From NCBI GenBank assembly GCA_009919985.1, contig RGAX01000033.1:1-19211 (forward strand): DNA of 19,211 nt. The letters run 5' to 3'. Below are positions 7,891 to 15,173 of this stretch, piece after piece. Each line of letters starts with the position of its first letter. The first letter of the stretch is position 1. The notes beneath the pieces are model-generated. The model did no database searches. It saw only the letters and a list, made by a program, of their open reading frames with translations, and was not told the origin of the DNA. Made by a program: the position numbers and the translations under genes. This stretch comes from Opitutaceae bacterium (GTDB lineage: Bacteria; Verrucomicrobiota; Verrucomicrobiia; Opitutales; Opitutaceae).

Positions 7891-8574
7891 TCAACCGGAA
7901 ACCAACGTCCGCAAATCTGCAACCGTCAGCTCATCCAATCGCGTTACAACGCGATGAACTTTACCAAGCAACACCTCCACCGGATGCGTCGTCGCCACCC
8001 CCACCACTTTCATCCCACCCGCGTGACCGGCTTCGATTCCGGGTAACGCATCCTCAAACACCACGCAACGTGCCGGCGGCACGCCCGTTTTGGCCGCTGC
8101 TTTTAAAAAAACGTCCGGATGCGGTTTGCCCTGCGTCACGTCTTCCGAGGTCACCATCCCACCAAACAAGCCTTCAAACCCGAGTACGCCCAAGATTGTC
8201 GTGATATTTTCCCGATGCGTTGAAGAGCCGATGCAATTGGGTACGCCCGCCGCCTTCAAGCGCGCGAGAAAATCATTTACGCCGGGTAACGCCTTCAATC
8301 CGCGCTCAACCACAATCTCACGGTAAAGCGCTTCTTTACGAAGCGACAGGCGCTTCACCTGCGCCACATCGTCTACGGGGGTCCAGCGCAACAGATGCGG
8401 AATAATCCATTCGTTTTTCTTCCCAAATCCGACCGTGAAATGATCGCTGGGCAGGGTCTTTTTCTCCTCCGCTGCGAGCCGCTCCCAACTCTCTTCATGC
8501 GGCCGTGACGAATCAATAATCACGCCATCCCAATCGAACAACACCGCGATTTGATCGTCTGCCTGCATCGACAT
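7891..8574 (-). CDS. HAD-superfamily phosphatase, beta-phosphoglucomutase-like
   Basis: A 227-residue cytosolic HAD hydrolase of subfamily IA. Motif I is LFDWDGVIID (nucleophile Asp14, acid/base Asp16), motif II is the GSSTHREN segment (Ser117/Ser118), motif III is Lys150 in TQGKPHPDVFL, and motif IV is VFEDALPGIEAGHAGGMKVVGV (Glu174, Asp175). An alpha-helical cap lies between about residues 20 and 95. This arrangement fits beta-phosphoglucomutase, phosphoglycolate phosphatase or sugar-phosphate phosphatases, and the substrate cannot be assigned. Three starts are close together: GTG 8583, ATG 8574 and ATG 8568. A GGGGGA sequence is best spaced for 8568, so the start is uncertain by a few codons. 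The stop is two bases before uvrB ATG, and the membrane-protein gene ends 31 bases upstream, so this is the middle gene of a probable three-gene operon. Confidence 0.85.
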   Translation of the reverse strand: MSMQADDQIAVLFDWDGVIIDSSRPHEESWERLAAEEKKTLPSDHFTVGFGKKNEWIIPHLLRWTPVDDVAQVKRLSLRKEALYREIVVERGLKALPGVNDFLARLKAAGVPNCIGSSTHRENITTILGVLGFEGLFGGMVTSEDVTQGKPHPDVFLKAAAKTGVPPARCVVFEDALPGIEAGHAGGMKVVGVATTHPVEVLLGKVHRVVTRLDELTVADLRTLVSG

Positions 8575-8605
8575 ATCCCCCACTCCACCGCACCGCGACG
8601 TCGAG

Positions 8606-10015
8606 TCAAAGCCCGAAGATTTTCATCAACGCGCTCCAAAGCCCACCCCAGAAATGCCGCGCCCGGCTCGCATCGCCTTCGGCTGAAATTTCCTGACATA
8701 AAAATATCCCGCGCCCGGCAAACAGATCATCAAACAGTGGATTCACACCGCGATAATAACTCCAAAACGTCTCCGCTCGCACGGGCCGGTAGTCGAGATT
8801 CGGCGTGAAGCCAACCGTTGCATCCTGATTGGCCCGCCGAGCCGGCGTCGCGTTGCCTTTGCGCTCGGCCAAAAGCTCCGCTCGCACCCCGCGGCTACCT
8901 GCGACGATCAACCGGCAGGGTCCCACAAATTCAAAAAAACGAAACTGCAATGTCACCCAGGCCTGCCAGCGCCAGAGCTGCCAGCGCCGCCGCATCTCCA
9001 GCTTTCCGCCTTCCGGCACGATCACCCCAGCCAAAAAACTCGGCCGCAACACAATCGCAGCGCCCGGCGGCAACGTCAGTACCGCCAACTCGCTTTGTGG
9101 ATTGGCTTGGTTTGAGAGCGTCACGCGTTGCTCCCCGCGCCCCGACCGCGCTTTGATCTCAAGTAACTCGATTAATCCTGTCGCCAAGCACGTAAACGGA
9201 ATTCGCCAATCCAATAAAAACTTCGTCGCGCGTTCTACGCCTTCATCCGAGGCCTGTAAAAACCGGCTTTTCACCCACAGACGCTCACCCGGGTGCAATG
9301 CGATTTCCACCGAGACTCGACTCGTAGCCACTTCAGGCAACTCAGCTAATTCCGGCGTCAGTCGCACGGCGCGCCCACCTGCAATCAACGGCGCGATCCC
9401 AAAATACAGCACCAGCTTACCTACCGTAGGCCCGAGAAAATAGAGCGCCAGCGCGAGATAGACCCAATTGCTCGATCGCGCCCACGCATCTTCCAGGTAA
9501 TGTTGAACTTTAGATTTCTTGGCTTCAGCCAATTTCAACTCCGCTGTTTTTTTACCGAGTGCAAGCTCCAGACCGTCGCGCTCCCAGGTCATTCTCGTGT
9601 AGTCCTTCTGTAAGGTCTCAGCGCGGGCAATCGCAGCGGCGCGCAAGGCGACCATTTTCGTTCGTTGCAAGGCATTGGCGCGCTGTTGCTCAGAATTGCC
9701 CATCAATCGATCCCATGTGCTCTCGAGCGCTTTAAGTTGCTCGATGATTTTGCCCGCCTGATCGACCTTAGATCGCTCGGCCGTGATCTCTAGCTTCATC
9801 AGCTCCAACCGCTGCTCCACATCGCCGAGCGCAGACTGAATGTGCGCCCGCTCGCCATTGATTGTGCGAATCACATCGCGACGCCAATCCTCGAAGTTCA
9901 CATTATCCTTAAGAAACAGCCACAGCCCGCCCGTACCCAGCCCTAGCGCCAGGATCAGACCCGCTGCAGCTGTTTTTCCCAACAACCAGCGCACGACATT
10001 TAGAAGGATTCCCAT
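8606..10015 (-). CDS. Membrane-anchored coiled-coil protein with C-terminal beta domain, unknown function
   Basis: A 469-residue protein that I do not recognise as a named family. An N-terminal membrane helix (about 14-35) is followed by a long charged helical stretch (about 50-175) rich in Leu, Glu, Lys and Ala, which looks like a coiled coil. A second hydrophobic segment follows (about 183-214, containing WVYLALALYFLGPTV). The remainder (about 220-450) is predicted largely beta, with phrases ALHPGERLWVKSRFLQ, LPPGAAIVLRPSFLAGVI and FFEFVGPCRLIVAGSRGV. These weakly recall AIM24/TIGR00266-type beta-roll proteins, an inference only. Topology would place the coiled coil on one side of the membrane and the beta domain on the same side. 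It heads the run to the HAD gene and uvrB. A possible -10 (TATGAT, 10051-10056 on this strand) has no good -35 box. Confidence 0.7.
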   Translation of the reverse strand: MGILLNVVRWLLGKTAAAGLILALGLGTGGLWLFLKDNVNFEDWRRDVIRTINGERAHIQSALGDVEQRLELMKLEITAERSKVDQAGKIIEQLKALESTWDRLMGNSEQQRANALQRTKMVALRAAAIARAETLQKDYTRMTWERDGLELALGKKTAELKLAEAKKSKVQHYLEDAWARSSNWVYLALALYFLGPTVGKLVLYFGIAPLIAGGRAVRLTPELAELPEVATSRVSVEIALHPGERLWVKSRFLQASDEGVERATKFLLDWRIPFTCLATGLIELLEIKARSGRGEQRVTLSNQANPQSELAVLTLPPGAAIVLRPSFLAGVIVPEGGKLEMRRRWQLWRWQAWVTLQFRFFEFVGPCRLIVAGSRGVRAELLAERKGNATPARRANQDATVGFTPNLDYRPVRAETFWSYYRGVNPLFDDLFAGRGIFLCQEISAEGDASRARHFWGGLWSALMKIFGL

Positions 10016-10160
10016 GTTAGCAACGGACCGCTTAAGCGCGATGAGTTGCCATCATACAACGTTTTCAAACGCCTGATGCCAATTGCTAAACCTGACGCCC
10101 TGCTCAAGCTATAGCCAGAAACAAGCAGCCGCCAAACGTGGCAAAACAACCCTTGCATCC

Positions 10161-11435
10161 ATGTCCAAAGCAATTGTCTCCACCCTGTACGATTCCGAGG
10201 TCTTCAAAATGGCTTGCCGGCAATTTGATCAAGCCGCCGATGCCATCAACCTACCCGATGATATCCGTGACCGCACCAAATACCCGCGGCGTTGCCTCGC
10301 GGTCGCCCTGCCCGTCAAGCGCGACAACGGTAGCGTCACCGTCTTCGAGGGCTACCGCGTGCAACACAATCTGTCCACCGGTCCGTCCAAAGGCGGCATC
10401 CGTTTCCACCAAAACGTCACCCTCGGAGAAGTTGCGGCCCTCGCAATGTGGATGAGTTGGAAATGCTCCCTCGTCGGCCTGCCCTACGGCGGCGCCAAGG
10501 GTGGCGTCATCGTCGATCCGAATCAACTTTCCCTCAACGAACTAGAACATCTCTCGCGCCGTTACATGCAGGAGATGGTCAACTTCCTCGGGCCACACGT
10601 AGACGTTCCCGCCCCCGATGTCGGCACTAACGAGCGCATCATGGGCTGGATGATGGACACATATTCGAATCACGTCGGCCACGTCGAACCCGGCATCGTC
10701 ACTGGCAAACCCATCGCCCTCGGCGGTTCTCAAGGTCGACGCGAAGCCACGGGCGCAGGGGTCGCATACCTGATTAAGCAATATCTACACGACCTCAAAA
10801 TCCCCATCAAGAAATCCACGGTTGCAATCCAAGGCTTCGGCAATGTCGGCAGCGAGACCGCCCTCGCGCTTGATGCCTACGGAGCCAAAATCATCGCGAT
10901 CTCTGATTATACTGGCGCCTATTACAACCCCAAGGGTATCGACCTCAAAAAAGCCTTAAAATATATCCAATACCAAAAGACGCTCCGTGATTTCGACGGC
11001 GGTGAAGCGATCAGCAACGAGCAACTGCTCGAGCTGAAATGCACTGTGCTCGTTCCCGCTGCTCTCGAGCGCGTCATCACCGAGGTCAACGCCCCAAAAC
11101 TGCGTTGCCGCGTCCTCGCCGAGGCCGCCAACGGCCCGACGACCAACGCCGCCGACAAAATCATCGAACAACGCGGCGACATCGAGATTATCCCCGACGT
11201 ACTCTGCAACTCCGGTGGCGTCATCGTCTCCTACTTCGAATGGCTCCAGAATCTATCCAACTTTTACTGGAGCCGCGAGGAGGTGATCACAAAACTCTTT
11301 GGCATCCTCGATAAGGCCAAAGCCTCCGTCGACGCGCAGAAAAATAAATTCCAATTCAGCCGCCGCCTCGCCGCGCTTACGCTCGGCATCCAGCGCGTAG
11401 CCGATGCTAAAGCCGCGCGCGGGCTTTTCCCTTAA
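10161..11435 (+). CDS. gdhA: Glutamate dehydrogenase (Glu/Leu/Phe/Val dehydrogenase family)
   Basis: A 424-residue enzyme that reversibly deaminates glutamate to 2-oxoglutarate and ammonia, linking nitrogen and carbon metabolism. The substrate-binding lysine pattern is intact: GPSKGGIRFH (Lys77), MSWKCSLVGLPYGGAKGGV (Lys101, catalytic Lys113) and PAPDVGTNERIMGWMMD (Asp153). The nucleotide domain has GFGNVGS (225-231), with Asp249 at the end of the second strand (IIAISDY). An acidic residue there favours NAD over NADP in this family, an inference. LAEAANGPTT and LCNSGGVIVSYFEWLQN are also diagnostic. The ATG at 10161 gives the standard short N-terminus. A TTG at 10083 would add 26 unconserved residues. 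The 145-base gap to the divergent upstream gene shows no clear promoter for this strand. A hairpin follows the stop. Confidence 0.95.
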   Translation: MSKAIVSTLYDSEVFKMACRQFDQAADAINLPDDIRDRTKYPRRCLAVALPVKRDNGSVTVFEGYRVQHNLSTGPSKGGIRFHQNVTLGEVAALAMWMSWKCSLVGLPYGGAKGGVIVDPNQLSLNELEHLSRRYMQEMVNFLGPHVDVPAPDVGTNERIMGWMMDTYSNHVGHVEPGIVTGKPIALGGSQGRREATGAGVAYLIKQYLHDLKIPIKKSTVAIQGFGNVGSETALALDAYGAKIIAISDYTGAYYNPKGIDLKKALKYIQYQKTLRDFDGGEAISNEQLLELKCTVLVPAALERVITEVNAPKLRCRVLAEAANGPTTNAADKIIEQRGDIEIIPDVLCNSGGVIVSYFEWLQNLSNFYWSREEVITKLFGILDKAKASVDAQKNKFQFSRRLAALTLGIQRVADAKAARGLFP

Positions 11436-11451
11436 GCGGCGACATACCCCC

Positions 11452-11477
11452 AAGCGGCGCGTACTCACGCGCCGCTT
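11452..11477. terminator. Hairpin between convergent genes, probable bidirectional terminator
   Basis: A perfect 10-bp inverted repeat, AAGCGGCGCG at 11452-11461 and its complement at 11468-11477, encloses a six-base loop. It lies between the stops of glutamate dehydrogenase (11435) and the opposing S4 gene (11483). The stem is GC-rich, but the following T-run is short (TTTA on the plus strand), so termination efficiency is uncertain. Confidence 0.6.
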
Positions 11478-11482
11478 TAGTG

Positions 11483-11725
11483 TTACCCGACGCGCACGAG
11501 CAACGTCTCCGCGCCGTAAGTCACGCGGTCGCCCGCGCGCACTTTCTTGCGCTTCTGCGTTTCGACAACGCCGTTGAGACGCACTTGGCCATCAGCGATC
11601 ACCTGCTTAGCGTCGCCACCTGAATCCGTCAGGCCCGCAAATTTGAGCAACTGGCACAATTCAATCGGTTCTTCGCGCACGGTCACCACCGTGGGTTCAG
11701 CGTCATTTTTAGTCGGATTCGGCAT
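11483..11725 (-). CDS. S4-domain RNA-binding protein, YbcJ-like
   Basis: An 80-residue single S4-domain protein. From about residue 19 it aligns by eye with E. coli YbcJ: IELCQLLKFAGLTDSGGDAKQVIADGQVRLNG, then ETQKRKKVRAGD and a closing strand. S4 domains bind structured RNA, often rRNA, and small stand-alone members are thought to act in ribosome or RNA metabolism, with no defined reaction. The ATG at 11725 lies 18 bases after the stop of the FKBP gene on the same strand, so the pair is probably co-transcribed. No Shine-Dalgarno sequence is visible. The C-terminus runs up to the shared hairpin. Confidence 0.88.
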   Translation of the reverse strand: MPNPTKNDAEPTVVTVREEPIELCQLLKFAGLTDSGGDAKQVIADGQVRLNGVVETQKRKKVRAGDRVTYGAETLLVRVG

Positions 11726-11743
11726 ATGGAAAAAGTCCGCCGT

Positions 11744-12076
11744 TTAACCCACCGCGAGCAACTCGACCTCAAAAATCAACGTCGCGCTCGGCGGGATCGC
11801 ACCAGGATAACCGTGTTCGCCATAAGCAAGGTGCGGCGGCAGCGTCATCTTTACTTTGTCGCCGACTTTCATTGTCGCGACGCCAACATCCCACCCCTCG
11901 ATCACCTGCCCTGCGCCAAGCACAAAGGTAAACGGCTCGTTGCGATCCACCGAGCTGTCGAACTTCGAGCCGTCTTCAAACGTGCCCGTGTAATGAACCG
12001 TGACCGAGCGACCCTTCTTGGGCGCAGCGCCAGTGCCGGTTTTGAGAACTTCGATTTTGATTTCTGGGAGTGCCAT
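11744..12076 (-). CDS. FKBP-type peptidyl-prolyl cis-trans isomerase
   Basis: A 110-residue stand-alone FKBP domain that accelerates proline isomerisation during protein folding. It is strikingly like eukaryotic FKBP12 in length and motif order: VTVHYTGTFEDGSKFDSS (Tyr29, Phe39, Asp40), FVLGAGQVIEGWDVGV (Val58, Ile59, Trp62), LPPHLAYGEHGYPGAIPP (Tyr85) and LIFEVELL. No signal peptide is present, so it is probably cytosolic. A GGGAG sequence directly abuts the ATG, too close for ordinary ribosome binding. It is the first gene of a two-gene unit with the S4 protein and is divergent from the ThuA-like gene across a 104-base gap that contains repeated TTGACG elements. Confidence 0.95.
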   Translation of the reverse strand: MALPEIKIEVLKTGTGAAPKKGRSVTVHYTGTFEDGSKFDSSVDRNEPFTFVLGAGQVIEGWDVGVATMKVGDKVKMTLPPHLAYGEHGYPGAIPPSATLIFEVELLAVG

Positions 12077-12087
12077 CTCCCGATTCC

Positions 12088-12150
12088 CGTCAAACCCTCT
12101 CCCGCGTCAATCCTGCATCGCCGCCGCCGCGGCGCCCGCGCCATTGACGC
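12088..12150. promoter_or_regulatory. Repeated TTGACG elements / inverted repeat in divergent intergenic region
   Basis: The gap between the divergent FKBP and ThuA-like genes holds three TTGACG hexamers: two on the minus strand (12088-12093 and 12105-12110, 17 bases apart) and one on the plus strand (12145-12150). The latter two sit in a perfect 8-bp inverted repeat, GCGTCAAT at 12104-12111 and ATTGACGC at 12143-12150. A 10-bp palindrome, CGCCGCGGCG, lies between them at 12125-12134. TTGACG resembles a -35 box, but no matching -10 is seen at normal spacing, so an operator is an alternative. Function is inferred only. Confidence 0.35.
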
Positions 12151-12180
12151 CGCCCCGCAATCCGACCAGCACCAACCTCG

Positions 12181-13245
12181 ATGAAGCCCCCCCAACTCCT
12201 CACCCTAGTCTCGTTGTTCGTCCTCATTTCATTAGCCTCACTCTCTGCCGCTCCGATGACTTCGATCACCTACCCCGCCGCTTCCGGCCCCGGCCAAGCC
12301 AAACATATCGTCTTTCTCACTGGCGACGAAGAATACCGCTCTGAAGAAGGCCTGCCCATGCTGGCCAAGATCCTCAGCCAGCGCTACGGCTTTACCTGCA
12401 CCGTGCTCTTCGCACTCGATCCTGACGGCACGATCAATCCCGACAACAACACCAGCCTCTCCGACCCCGCCGCACTCGACCGTGCCGACGGTATCGTGAT
12501 GGGCCTGCGCTTCCGCCAGTGGCCCGATGCCGCGATGCAGCGCTTCGCCGCCGCCGTCGCGCGCGGCATCCCAATCGTCGCTCTGCGCACCAGCACCCAC
12601 GCCTTCAACTTCCCCGCCAAAAGCTCCAGCGCCTACAAATCATTCAACAACTTCGGCCGCGAGGTTCTCGGAGAAAATTGGGTCAGCCACTGGGGCGCCA
12701 ACCGCCGCGGCGCCACCCGAGGTATCATCGAACCCGGCGCCGAGAGCGATCCATTGCTCCGCGGCGTCACCGCGATTTTCGGCGACTCAGGCGTCTATGA
12801 AACCCATCCTGTCGCCGACGCCAAAATCCTCGTCCGCGGTCAGGTTCTCACTGGCATGAATCCCACCGACGCGCCCGACACCTACCTCAAGAAACGCAAA
12901 TCCGACGGCGTCGAACAACCCATCAACGACCCGCTCATGCCACTCGCCTGGACGCGCGTAAACCACAACGCCAACGGCACGATCAACCGCGTGTTCTGCA
13001 CCACTATGGGCGCCGCCACCGATCTCGCTAACGAAGACTTCCGCCGCCTCGTCATCAACGCCGTCCTCGCCGGCTTCGCAATCGACATTCCTGCGCGCGC
13101 TGATGTGCGCTACCTCGACGCGTTTGCCCCCACACCCTACGCCTTCAAGGGCTACCGTCGCGGCCTCACGCCTGCTGATCACGCCCTCGGCCAGGTACTC
13201 CGCGCCGGCACTCCCCCGCCTCTCGCACCTGCGAAAAAAGACTGA
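12181..13245 (+). CDS. ThuA-like domain secreted protein
   Basis: A 354-residue exported protein. Residues 1-24 form a clear signal peptide ending LASLSAA. The mature part starts a ThuA-fold (glutamine-amidotransferase-like) domain: HIVFLTGDEEYRSEEGLPMLAKIL, TCTVLFALDPDG, ADGIVMGLRFRQWPDAAM, GIPIVALRTSTHAFNF, WVSHWGANRRGATRGIIEP, then DPLMPLAWTRVN and GTINRVFCTTMGAATDLANEDFRRLVINAVLAGF. The last phrase is characteristic of ThuA-domain proteins that Planctomycetes and Verrucomicrobia encode in many copies. ThuA was named for trehalose utilisation, but the reaction of the secreted members is not established, and carbohydrate metabolism is a reasonable guess. No Shine-Dalgarno sequence precedes the ATG. 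trmO starts 11 bases after the stop. Confidence 0.88.
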   Translation: MKPPQLLTLVSLFVLISLASLSAAPMTSITYPAASGPGQAKHIVFLTGDEEYRSEEGLPMLAKILSQRYGFTCTVLFALDPDGTINPDNNTSLSDPAALDRADGIVMGLRFRQWPDAAMQRFAAAVARGIPIVALRTSTHAFNFPAKSSSAYKSFNNFGREVLGENWVSHWGANRRGATRGIIEPGAESDPLLRGVTAIFGDSGVYETHPVADAKILVRGQVLTGMNPTDAPDTYLKKRKSDGVEQPINDPLMPLAWTRVNHNANGTINRVFCTTMGAATDLANEDFRRLVINAVLAGFAIDIPARADVRYLDAFAPTPYAFKGYRRGLTPADHALGQVLRAGTPPPLAPAKKD

Positions 13246-13256
13246 TCGATCCCGCG

Positions 13257-13781
13257 ATGTCCGAACTTCCCACCACACTTTCGCTCGAGCCCATAGGCTA
13301 TATTCGCACGGGCAAACAGGTAAAGTTTCAGGCCCTTCACCAACCGTCCGAGCAACAACCCGAGCGCAATATTCTCGAGCTCGTCCCCGGTCACAATTAC
13401 GAGCAAGCGCTCCGTGATCTCGCCGGTTTTTCCCGCGTCTGGCTCATTTGGTGGTTTCATCGCAACACCACCTGGCGTCCCCAAGTCATTCCGCCACGCG
13501 GGCCTGCCCAACGGCGCGGAGTCTTCGCCACACGTTCGCCGCATCGCCCCAATCCGCTCGGACTCACGCCCGTGCAGCTCATCGCGATCGAGGGTCGCCG
13601 CCTGATCCTCGGTGAATGCGATCTTGTGGAGGGCACGCCGGTCTTTGATCTAAAACCCTACGTCCCAGCTTACGACAGTTTCCCCGAAGCCTGCGCCGGT
13701 TGGATCGAAGAAGTCGACGCACTCACCCGCCGAATGGCTCCTCGCTCACTGGCAAATCGATTTTCGAGCGCGCCTAGATGA
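13257..13781 (+). CDS. trmO: TrmO-type tRNA (t6A37-N6)-methyltransferase, N-terminal domain, apparently frameshifted
   Basis: A 174-residue frame holding the SAM-dependent TrmO/TsaA (formerly UPF0066) domain, which methylates t6A37 of threonine tRNA to m6t6A. Diagnostic phrases are LEPIGYIRTGK at the start, RRGVFATRSPHRPNPLGLT (87-104) and DLVEGTPVFDLKPYVPAYDSFPEACAGWIEE (122-152). After Thr157 the frame drifts into RRMAPRSLANRFSSAPR and stops, while the real C-terminal domain continues in the +1 frame up to 14031. Removing one C from the CCC run at 13726-13728 joins the two into a 257-residue protein, close to E. coli TrmO (235 aa). The gene is either misassembled here or recently broken. 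The catalytic domain is complete. It follows the ThuA-like gene by 11 bases. Confidence 0.88.
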   Translation: MSELPTTLSLEPIGYIRTGKQVKFQALHQPSEQQPERNILELVPGHNYEQALRDLAGFSRVWLIWWFHRNTTWRPQVIPPRGPAQRRGVFATRSPHRPNPLGLTPVQLIAIEGRRLILGECDLVEGTPVFDLKPYVPAYDSFPEACAGWIEEVDALTRRMAPRSLANRFSSAPR

Positions 13782-14031
13782 ACTCCTCGCCCGCGATCCT
13801 ACGCCGCACCGCACGCGCCGCATTCGTCGCCGCAGTGCTGAACAACTCGAAATCGGCTGCGGCGCTTGGCGCGCGTTTTTCCACCTCCAGGATTTCAACG
13901 TCACCGTGACCGCACTGGACGCCGGCTTTCCCCTACGATTTTTGAACGACCCGCAACGCGTCGGCTTGCCCGATCGCGATGCCCAAGTCGCCTTCCTCGC
14001 TTTGTGGCCCGAAGCGCCGCGCGCCGTGTGA
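13732..14031 (+). pseudogene. trmO: TrmO C-terminal domain in the +1 frame (continuation after frameshift)
   Basis: This frame has no start codon of its own and no stop until TGA at 14029-14031. It reads EWLLAHWQIDFRARLDELL, ARDPTPHRTRRIRRR and then CGAWRAFFHLQDFNVTVTALD. The L-x-x-DP-x-P motif followed by a beta strand pattern corresponds to the LDPRPAYQ...FDVRF segment of the TrmO C-terminal domain. It therefore belongs to the preceding gene, read with one base too many near 13726-13728. The final 25 or so residues, ending PEAPRAV, are lineage-specific. It ends 18 bases before the stop of the convergent methyltransferase gene. Confidence 0.8.
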
Positions 14032-14049
14032 GCTTACAGCGCCCGTGGT

Positions 14050-15165
14050 TTAAACAGCCGCGGTCAACGCGCGTTTCACGTGGCTCCACCGCCACGTATC
14101 AATATCCGTCCAACGCCCCACCGTCAGGCGTACATCGATGACCTCGCCCACGGCAAAGTCCGCCCGATCCGTCCGCAGGATGCGATAGCCCCAGTGAGGC
14201 GCACGCCCTGCATCCTTCGGCCCCGAGCCGAGTTTAAGATCCGCATCCACGCGTGCTCGGAAATACACCGCATATCCATCGAGCCGCCCCGCGTTCACCA
14301 CCGTACGCGAAAAGGTGATCTCACCCGGCAGATTAGCCTCGTTTAACGTGTGTAAATCCACCGAGAGCACCGGATCCGGCTCGCCCAAAAAGTGATCCAC
14401 AAACTCCGGATCACTACTGCGCAGATGATAATAATCAGGCTCCTGTGGCCGTTGCCGCCCCATGCAGGCATAGTCGTAACCATGCACCTTGAGCTCCCAA
14501 ATAAACGGCACATACCGCGCATCGTTCAACTTGATGGGCTCACAATAAAAATCGAAACAGCTCGGCAAAATCAGCCCGCCCGGCTTTAGCAAGCGATCTC
14601 GTAGGTCGCAGACATTGGTCACCATCGCCTCGTCGAAGAGACAATCTCCCATCTGTTCATGTAAAATCACATCCACAGGCTCGTTCGTCGCGAACTCCGA
14701 ACTATGTGCCGAGATAAACTCCACATTTTGAATCCCGTTGGCCGCGGCCAGAGTCTTCGCGTGTCGCAAAATCTCCGAGTGATCCACCGCGTAAACGTGC
14801 GCCGCCCCGCGCCGTGCGGCAAACGCGGCCAAGATCCCCGTACCCGTCCCGAGATCAATCACGCGGTCCCCCGGCTGGATGTGCCGCGAGATCGCCGCAT
14901 GGTAAAATGCCATCCGCGGCTTATCCGCCAACATCTTCTCTTGCTCGTAAAAATTAGCGAAATACCAGCCGTTGTATTCCCGGTAGCGGGACTCCGGCGA
15001 ACCATCTCCATCGGGGAAAAACCACGCCGCCAACCGCGGCCGCGCCACGATCCAGAGTCTCACCCGGCCGATCACGCGGCTACCCGCTGAGATCAGGCTC
15101 ACACTGCGACGCTGCAAAAAATTAGATAACATACGGTTGGGCGGAAAACCCTCCGCTCGTGCCAC
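14050..15165 (-). CDS. PRMT-like class I SAM methyltransferase
   Basis: A 371-residue protein with the order of elements found in type I protein arginine methyltransferases. WYFANFYEQEKMLADKPRMAFYHAAI (67-92) matches the PRMT YF-x-x-Y...ML-x-D-x-x-R helix. VIDLGTGTGIL (102-112) is the SAM motif I, and AVDHS (Asp128) is the ribose-binding motif, normally Glu in PRMTs. HEQMGDCLFDEAM (169-181) is the double-E loop with Glu170 and Glu179. KPGGLILPSCFDFY follows, and then a beta-barrel half with EITFSRTV and APHWGYRIL (322-330), the place of the THW loop. The GTG start at 15165 is supported by AAGGAG eight bases upstream. The next ATG (15132) would shorten it by 11 residues. Residues 20-50 are basic and hydrophobic and could tether it to a membrane. 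The substrate is unknown. Confidence 0.8.
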   Translation of the reverse strand: MARAEGFPPNRMLSNFLQRRSVSLISAGSRVIGRVRLWIVARPRLAAWFFPDGDGSPESRYREYNGWYFANFYEQEKMLADKPRMAFYHAAISRHIQPGDRVIDLGTGTGILAAFAARRGAAHVYAVDHSEILRHAKTLAAANGIQNVEFISAHSSEFATNEPVDVILHEQMGDCLFDEAMVTNVCDLRDRLLKPGGLILPSCFDFYCEPIKLNDARYVPFIWELKVHGYDYACMGRQRPQEPDYYHLRSSDPEFVDHFLGEPDPVLSVDLHTLNEANLPGEITFSRTVVNAGRLDGYAVYFRARVDADLKLGSGPKDAGRAPHWGYRILRTDRADFAVGEVIDVRLTVGRWTDIDTWRWSHVKRALTAAV

Positions 15166-15173
15166 CGTGCCCG

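Noticed and set aside
10051..10071. TATGAT on the minus strand and CGTTT-TC-AAACG repeat upstream of the coiled-coil gene
   Set aside because: The -10-like match has no -35 at 16-18 bases, and the repeat has only five pairs, so I did not list it as a promoter.
12787..13278. Antisense open frame of 163 codons inside the ThuA-like gene
   Set aside because: Composition reflects the reverse complement of the ThuA coding sequence; no motif or start signal.
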